Positions 6,660-8,919 of a stretch of DNA of 8,919 bases are shown here, piece by piece. A program made the translations under genes and the position numbers. Positions within the stretch are counted from its first letter, which is position 1. Each line of letters begins with the position of its first letter. Source of the DNA: Thermodesulfobacteriota bacterium (GTDB lineage: Bacteria > Desulfobacterota > DSM-4660 > Desulfatiglandales > Desulfatiglandaceae); NCBI GenBank assembly GCA_028278625.1, contig JANQDY010000133.1, forward strand, positions 1 through 8,919. The letters are read 5' to 3'. The notes below the pieces were generated by a model that had not been told where the DNA came from, made no database searches, and worked only from the letters and a program-made list of their open reading frames with translations.

Positions 6660-7616
6660 TCAAATCCAAGGATGATGGTTCAGTTCACCATAAGAGACGG
6701 CGGTTGACCTGAAGGGCTTTGGACATAACTTCTTCAGTCTTTCCTCCTCCAGCAGTTTCAAATATTCCGCCCGGCCTTTGACACCGTAAACCCATTTTTT
6801 CAGAAAATTCCGGAGCAATTCTTCAGTCTTGGTTTCTCTTTCGTAGTAAGCATAGTACAACCAATCTTGGTCATAATGCCCGGTCATGGGTGCAGGATGG
6901 CTTCCCCAGGGCTCTTCAACCACGGCACTTACCCGGAAGCCTGGCACCAATGTTCGGTTTGGGTCCGACATAATAGTGTCGTTGCTGACGATTTCTTCGG
7001 CACAAATGATGATTTTATCGCAGCTCTGAATTCCATAACGACTTTCTCCAGCCATGCCCCAGGCCTGCGCGTTGCCAAAAGGATCCGATCTCTGAACCTG
7101 CATGATACCCACATCGTGTTTAATGGGAGGGACAAGACATACGCGTTCACCGTTAAAAGGGGACTCTTCAAATCTGAGCATGTTTTTGGCCCCGGAATCA
7201 TTTCTGCCATGGTCAAATCCGGATCCCAAAACAGTCTTGCTGGCGATATAAGGTAAATCCATTGCACCGGCAAAATAGGCGAGATTCAAAGCCAACAGGG
7301 AATATTCCTCCACTTCAATGGGATGAGGGATTCCATGGGTCACTGCGCGAACAAAGCAATGTGCGGTTGTGGGCAATGGATTCCAGGTGAAACTGGTAAT
7401 TAACCGCTTGACGGCTCCCGCGCCAATCATCTGATCCACCGGAAGCATGCCTCCAACGCGGCTAAGCGTCAGATTTTTCTTTCCTTGCCGCAATATCTCG
7501 TGAATCGCCGCAAATGGCTCTGGATAGAGGAAACCTCCAAGATATACGGTGTCGTCACTTTTCACAAATTTGCCTATGGCATCGCGCATAGACAGAAGTT
7601 TCTCTTGCTGTGCCAT
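6660..7616 (-). CDS. gctA: Glutaconate-type family I CoA-transferase, subunit A
   Basis: The alpha subunit, about 318 residues against 320 in Acidaminococcus GctA. It shows the expected order: MRDAIGKFV, YLGGFLYPEPFAAIHEILRQ, RVGGMLPVDQMIGAG, a LPYI...GSGF segment, NGERVCLVPPIKHDVGIMQ, FGNAQAWGM, CAEEIVS and EEPWGSHPAP. The longest frame opens at 7634 without a ribosome site. The ATG at 7616 has AAGG 8 nt upstream and gives an N-terminus (MAQQEKLLSMRDAI) that fits GctA better, so it is preferred. With GctB it should form a heteromeric cytoplasmic enzyme that activates an acid as its CoA ester. The leader of about 200 bp carries two palindromes, described separately, so the pair is probably under specific control shared with the thiolase operon. 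Confidence 0.94.
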   Translation of the reverse strand: MAQQEKLLSMRDAIGKFVKSDDTVYLGGFLYPEPFAAIHEILRQGKKNLTLSRVGGMLPVDQMIGAGAVKRLITSFTWNPLPTTAHCFVRAVTHGIPHPIEVEEYSLLALNLAYFAGAMDLPYIASKTVLGSGFDHGRNDSGAKNMLRFEESPFNGERVCLVPPIKHDVGIMQVQRSDPFGNAQAWGMAGESRYGIQSCDKIIICAEEIVSNDTIMSDPNRTLVPGFRVSAVVEEPWGSHPAPMTGHYDQDWLYYAYYERETKTEELLRNFLKKWVYGVKGRAEYLKLLEEERLKKLCPKPFRSTAVSYGELNHHPWI

Positions 7617-7714
7617 TGAATCAACCTTCAGCATCCGGGGCGTTTTGCGCTATTTGGCACCGAAAAGCCGGATTTTGTAAGCTCCCCGTATCCGTGGCCC
7701 TCGAAACCCTGGCG

Positions 7715-7730
7715 CTTAAACATGTTTAAG
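7715..7730. promoter_or_regulatory. Perfect 16-bp palindrome in the gctAB leader
   Basis: CTTAAACATGTTTAAG is identical to its own reverse complement over 16 bases and lies about 100 bp upstream of the gctA start. A perfect palindrome of this length without a spacer is unusual by chance, and its size suits a TetR- or other dimeric HTH operator. No second copy is seen in the window. Confidence 0.5.
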
Positions 7731-7800
7731 AAAATTTCTCTAAAGGCACTCGTGAAATCCTATGATTTATGTTGAAAAAGAACCCACCCAGTGCCAATTA

Positions 7801-7818
7801 TTAACTAACCGGTTGTTT
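7801..7818 (-). promoter_or_regulatory. Operator candidate upstream of gctAB, sharing the thiolase-operon motif
   Basis: TTAACTAACCGGTT (7801-7814) repeats 14 bases found at 3362-3375. Around the AACCGGTT core, dyad symmetry is partial (the AA at 7803-7804 pairs with TT at 7817-7818). On the minus strand TAATAAT (7803-7797) follows it directly and could be a -10, but no good -35 is seen. It lies about 190 bp upstream of gctA, much as the other copy lies about 230 bp upstream of the thiolase start. Confidence 0.5.
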
Positions 7819-7835
7819 ATTTGTATTTGGATCTT

Positions 7836-8072
7836 ATGCGGCAAATTTTTGCATGTCAAGAAAAAAGTGATGTTCGTTGTCCGGATTGTGCCTGTGTTCT
7901 TCGAATGAAGCCGAAAGGCTATTTTCGAAGGTTCCACGCATCTATTCATACGATTCGGTGTTGCTTGTCTCATCGACTTTCCAACGGCCTGTGGAACGTC
8001 AGTGCCGGAAAGTCCCGCCGAAGACATTGGCTTTCAGCACTTAAACGAAATGCCATGGCGTTTTTTGGGTAA
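7836..8072 (+). pseudogene. Cys-rich ORF piece, possibly from a transposon-associated protein
   Basis: An open frame with protein-like composition: MRQIFACQEKSDVRCPDC, then VLRMKPKGYFRRFHASIHTI, and later HRLSNGLWNVSAGKSRRRHW, ending at TAA 8070-8072. The CPDC pair followed by a basic GYFRR segment resembles the N-terminal zinc ribbon of some transposases and IS-associated proteins, but only one Cys pair of a four-Cys ribbon is clear. It is followed in the same frame by the ATPase remnant below, with no ribosome site or promoter evident. I take it as a relic of a mobile element; the family assignment is weak. Confidence 0.35.
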
Positions 8073-8198
8073 GGCTCCGGTGGCATTTACAGACGTGCAA
8101 ATCATCTCGCCAGAGGAGCCCTTGTCGCTGCTGCAATGGATGGGCACAAGACCGTCAATGCAGAATACGTCCGTATTGCATCATCTGAAATATTTTGA
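8073..8198 (+). pseudogene. C-terminal remnant of an ExeA/TnsC-like AAA ATPase
   Basis: Directly after the stop at 8070-8072 the same frame reads GSGGIYRRANHLARGALVAA and then AMDGHKTVNAEYVRIASSEI, ending at TGA 8196-8198. The GGIxRRxNxLAxxALxAA pattern followed by a KxVxxExVRxA segment is the C-terminal helical lid of ExeA-type AAA ATPases. Such ATPases accompany transposases or type II secretion-like systems. The Walker A and B parts are absent here, so only about 41 residues survive. It cannot function alone and marks a deleted mobile element. Confidence 0.55.
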
Positions 8199-8210
8199 AA
8201 TGAAATTTTA

Positions 8211-8290
8211 GGATTCCGGTGAAACGGAGTTGGGCAATGCTGGGGAGCAACCCAACGAGGGATAGCCGGATGAGGCGGCATCATGCCGAC
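8211..8290 (+). ncRNA. Candidate structured RNA: run of compact hairpins before a terminator
   Basis: Three hairpins lie in tandem. TCCG-GTGAAA-CGGA spans 8215-8228. GTTGGG (8229-8234) pairs with CCCAAC (8251-8256), with an inner GCT-GGGG-AGC. CGGC-ATCAT-GCCG spans 8276-8288. TCCGG (8215-8219) could also pair with CCGGA (8266-8270) as an outer stem competing with the first hairpin. The strong terminator at 8291-8326 follows at once, so a transcript of about 115 nt would be well structured from end to end. No open reading frame of note covers it. I cannot place it in a known RNA family. A 3' RNA of the relict transposon, a guide-type RNA or a riboswitch-like element are all possible. Confidence 0.4.
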
Positions 8291-8326
8291 AGGGGAAGGA
8301 GTTAGGAATACGGCCTTCCCCTTTTT
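8291..8326 (+). terminator. Strong Rho-independent terminator
   Basis: AGGGGAAGG (8291-8299) pairs perfectly with CCTTCCCCT (8314-8322) across a 14-nt loop, and the run of T (8322-8326) follows directly. It is the clearest intrinsic terminator in the window and would end transcripts coming from the left through the relic ORFs and hairpins. Confidence 0.8.
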
Positions 8327-8363
8327 ATATTGATGCTGTCTCCCTATGCCTTAAAAAACCCGC

Positions 8364-8519
8364 CTCAGCAATTAATGCCGTGTTAACACCGTCTCCACAT
8401 CCCAAATCAAGAACTCGCTAATTACCCTTTAATGCCAATTCCGAAATTAATTTGGCTCCCCACTCTTTTTGATGGGCAGAGGCCTTTTTATATTTTTTGC
8501 CGTCGAACTCGTGTGCCAT
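8364..8519 (-). pseudogene. SAM-dependent methyltransferase, N-terminal fragment with in-frame TAG
   Basis: From an ATG at 8519 with an excellent ribosome site (AGGAG at 8529-8525, 5 nt spacer) the frame reads MAHEFDGKKYKKASAHQKEW then GAKLISELALKGN. A TAG stop (8420-8418) follows, then RVLDLGCGDGVNTALIAE. The LDLGCGDG stretch is motif I, the AdoMet-binding loop of class I methyltransferases, and the N-terminus is typical of small methyltransferases of the 'HEFDGKKY' type. Position 34 is usually an acidic or His residue, so a single GAG-to-TAG change explains the stop. Homology ends near residue 52, where unrelated sequence and the terminator region begin; about 200 residues are missing. The gene is broken twice and points away from the intron that begins about 90 bp upstream of its start. 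Confidence 0.75.
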
Positions 8520-8540
8520 TCTATCTCCTGCTGAACGCCG

Positions 8541-8607
8541 GGCGTCAGGCGCAGCTGGAAGCAGGAGCGAGGAACGATCGGACGATGGAAGCCGTCGCCT
8601 GCACGCC
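8541..8607. repeat. Long imperfect inverted repeat next to the intron insertion site
   Basis: GGCGTCAGGCG (8541-8551) pairs with CGCCTGCACGCC (8596-8607) over 11 bp with a single bulged C at 8602. It encloses a 44-nt GC-rich segment that contains a small CGAT-CGGA-CGAT-type dyad. The right arm overlaps the proposed intron-binding sites. In addition GCCGGGCGT (8537-8545) is complementary to ACGCCCGGC (8615-8623) inside the intron, so an alternative pairing exists across the junction. Confidence 0.55.
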
Positions 8608-8610
8608 TTG

Positions 8611-8919
8611 GTGTACGCCCGGCATGGGCGTGAACTTATGGGGTGAAAGTCCCCTGTATGTGAATCCGGTTAATGTGTTTGTAACATTATCCAAAATACT
8701 AGCCGACGGCAAGGGCGGAACCGCGAGGGACCGTCCGAAGGAAGCCCGAGTGCAACGCTATGAGCCGACGAACAGAAACGGCATACAAGGCCCAGTCTCC
8801 GGGTAAGTTAGCACAACATAACGAAGCCCAGGATTCAGGAGATAGGGTAAATGCCGCGGTTGTGTAGCCACAGTTCACGTCCTTATCCGGGGAGATCTGC
8901 CTCACTTGCGATGAGGTCC
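8611..8919 (+). mobile_element. Group II intron, 5' portion (domain I onward, truncated by the window)
   Basis: The sequence from 8611 follows the layout of bacterial group II introns. A GTGTA start (consensus GUGYG) is followed by a GCCC-GGCAT-GGGC stem, then GGGGTGAAAGTCCCC (8640-8654). After these come GCCGACGGCAAGGG, GAAGGAAGCCCGA and GCCGACGAACAGAAACGGCA, all typical of domain I. Further right, CACAGTTCACGTCC and TTATCCGGGGAGATCTGCC resemble the segment before the intron-encoded reverse transcriptase. Exon pairing supports the boundary. EBS1 CAAGGC (8786-8791) is complementary to GCCTTG (8605-8610) just before the splice site, and EBS2 GTGCA (8750-8754) to TGCAC (8600-8604). Two contiguous exon sites suggest a IIA/IIB-like rather than IIC intron. 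Domains V and VI and any LtrA-type ORF lie outside the window. Confidence 0.85.

Noticed and set aside
6867..7256. 129-codon plus-strand open frame opposite gctA
   Set aside because: It lies antisense within a clear CoA-transferase subunit and encodes nothing family-like.
7780..7800. TTGGCAC on the minus strand (7799-7793) as a sigma54 promoter for gctAB
   Set aside because: The -24-like TTGGCAC is present but no GC doublet with TTGC context lies at the required distance; the corresponding bases are GGGT.
8418..8420. TAG in the methyltransferase as a pyrrolysine codon
   Set aside because: Some sulfate reducers decode TAG as pyrrolysine, but the gene is also truncated about 18 codons later and the position does not correspond to a catalytic lysine in this family. 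Simple decay is the better explanation.
8537..8610. attC integron recombination site
   Set aside because: The stem is strong, but the RYYYAAC and GTTRRRY core pair expected of attC is not present at its ends.
8432..8806. 124-codon plus-strand frame across the methyltransferase fragment and intron start
   Set aside because: It runs antisense through the methyltransferase remnant and then through intron domain I, so it has no protein-level meaning.

Overview
The window looks like a chromosomal segment from an anaerobic, probably sulfate-reducing member of the Desulfobacterota. This is inferred from gene content: a biotin-type carboxyltransferase beside a PccB/MmdA-type subunit, a glutaconate-type CoA-transferase, a CaiB-type relic, and a group II intron among transposon debris. 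No 16S or tRNA gene is present to confirm it.

Left third (1-3140, minus strand): a catabolic operon read right to left. A thiolase (3136-1958) is followed by a propionyl-CoA carboxylase beta / methylmalonyl-CoA carboxytransferase 12S-type subunit (1792-242) and the first 46 codons of a pyruvate/oxaloacetate carboxyltransferase (140-1, running off the edge). Together these could cleave a 3-oxoacyl-CoA and carboxylate the propionyl-CoA formed, using a carboxyl group from oxaloacetate.

Middle (3140-5840): a regulatory and relic zone. A CaiB/BaiF (family III) CoA-transferase survives only as three pieces in three frames (3612-3984). A sigma70-like promoter and a doubtful small ORF follow. A TetR regulator (4526-5158) and a carboxymuconolactone-decarboxylase-family protein (5191-5742) form a short plus-strand operon.

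Right-centre (5840-7820, minus strand): the two subunits of a glutaconate-type (family I) CoA-transferase, gctA then gctB, separated by 4 nt. Upstream of both minus-strand operons lies the same 14-base sequence, TTAACTAACCGGTT, built on a palindromic AACCGGTT core. This suggests one regulator, most simply the TetR encoded between them, controls thiolase/carboxylase and CoA-transferase together. The gctAB leader has a second, perfect 16-bp palindrome.

Right end (7820-8919): an accessory scrapyard. It holds a Cys-rich ORF piece, the C-terminus of an ExeA/TnsC-like ATPase, a compact run of hairpins ending in a strong terminator, and a minus-strand methyltransferase fragment with an in-frame TAG. 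Last is the 5' part of a group II intron. Its exon-binding sites match the 11 bases just before the proposed 5' splice site, placing the junction at 8610/8611. The intron's reverse transcriptase, if present, lies beyond the window.
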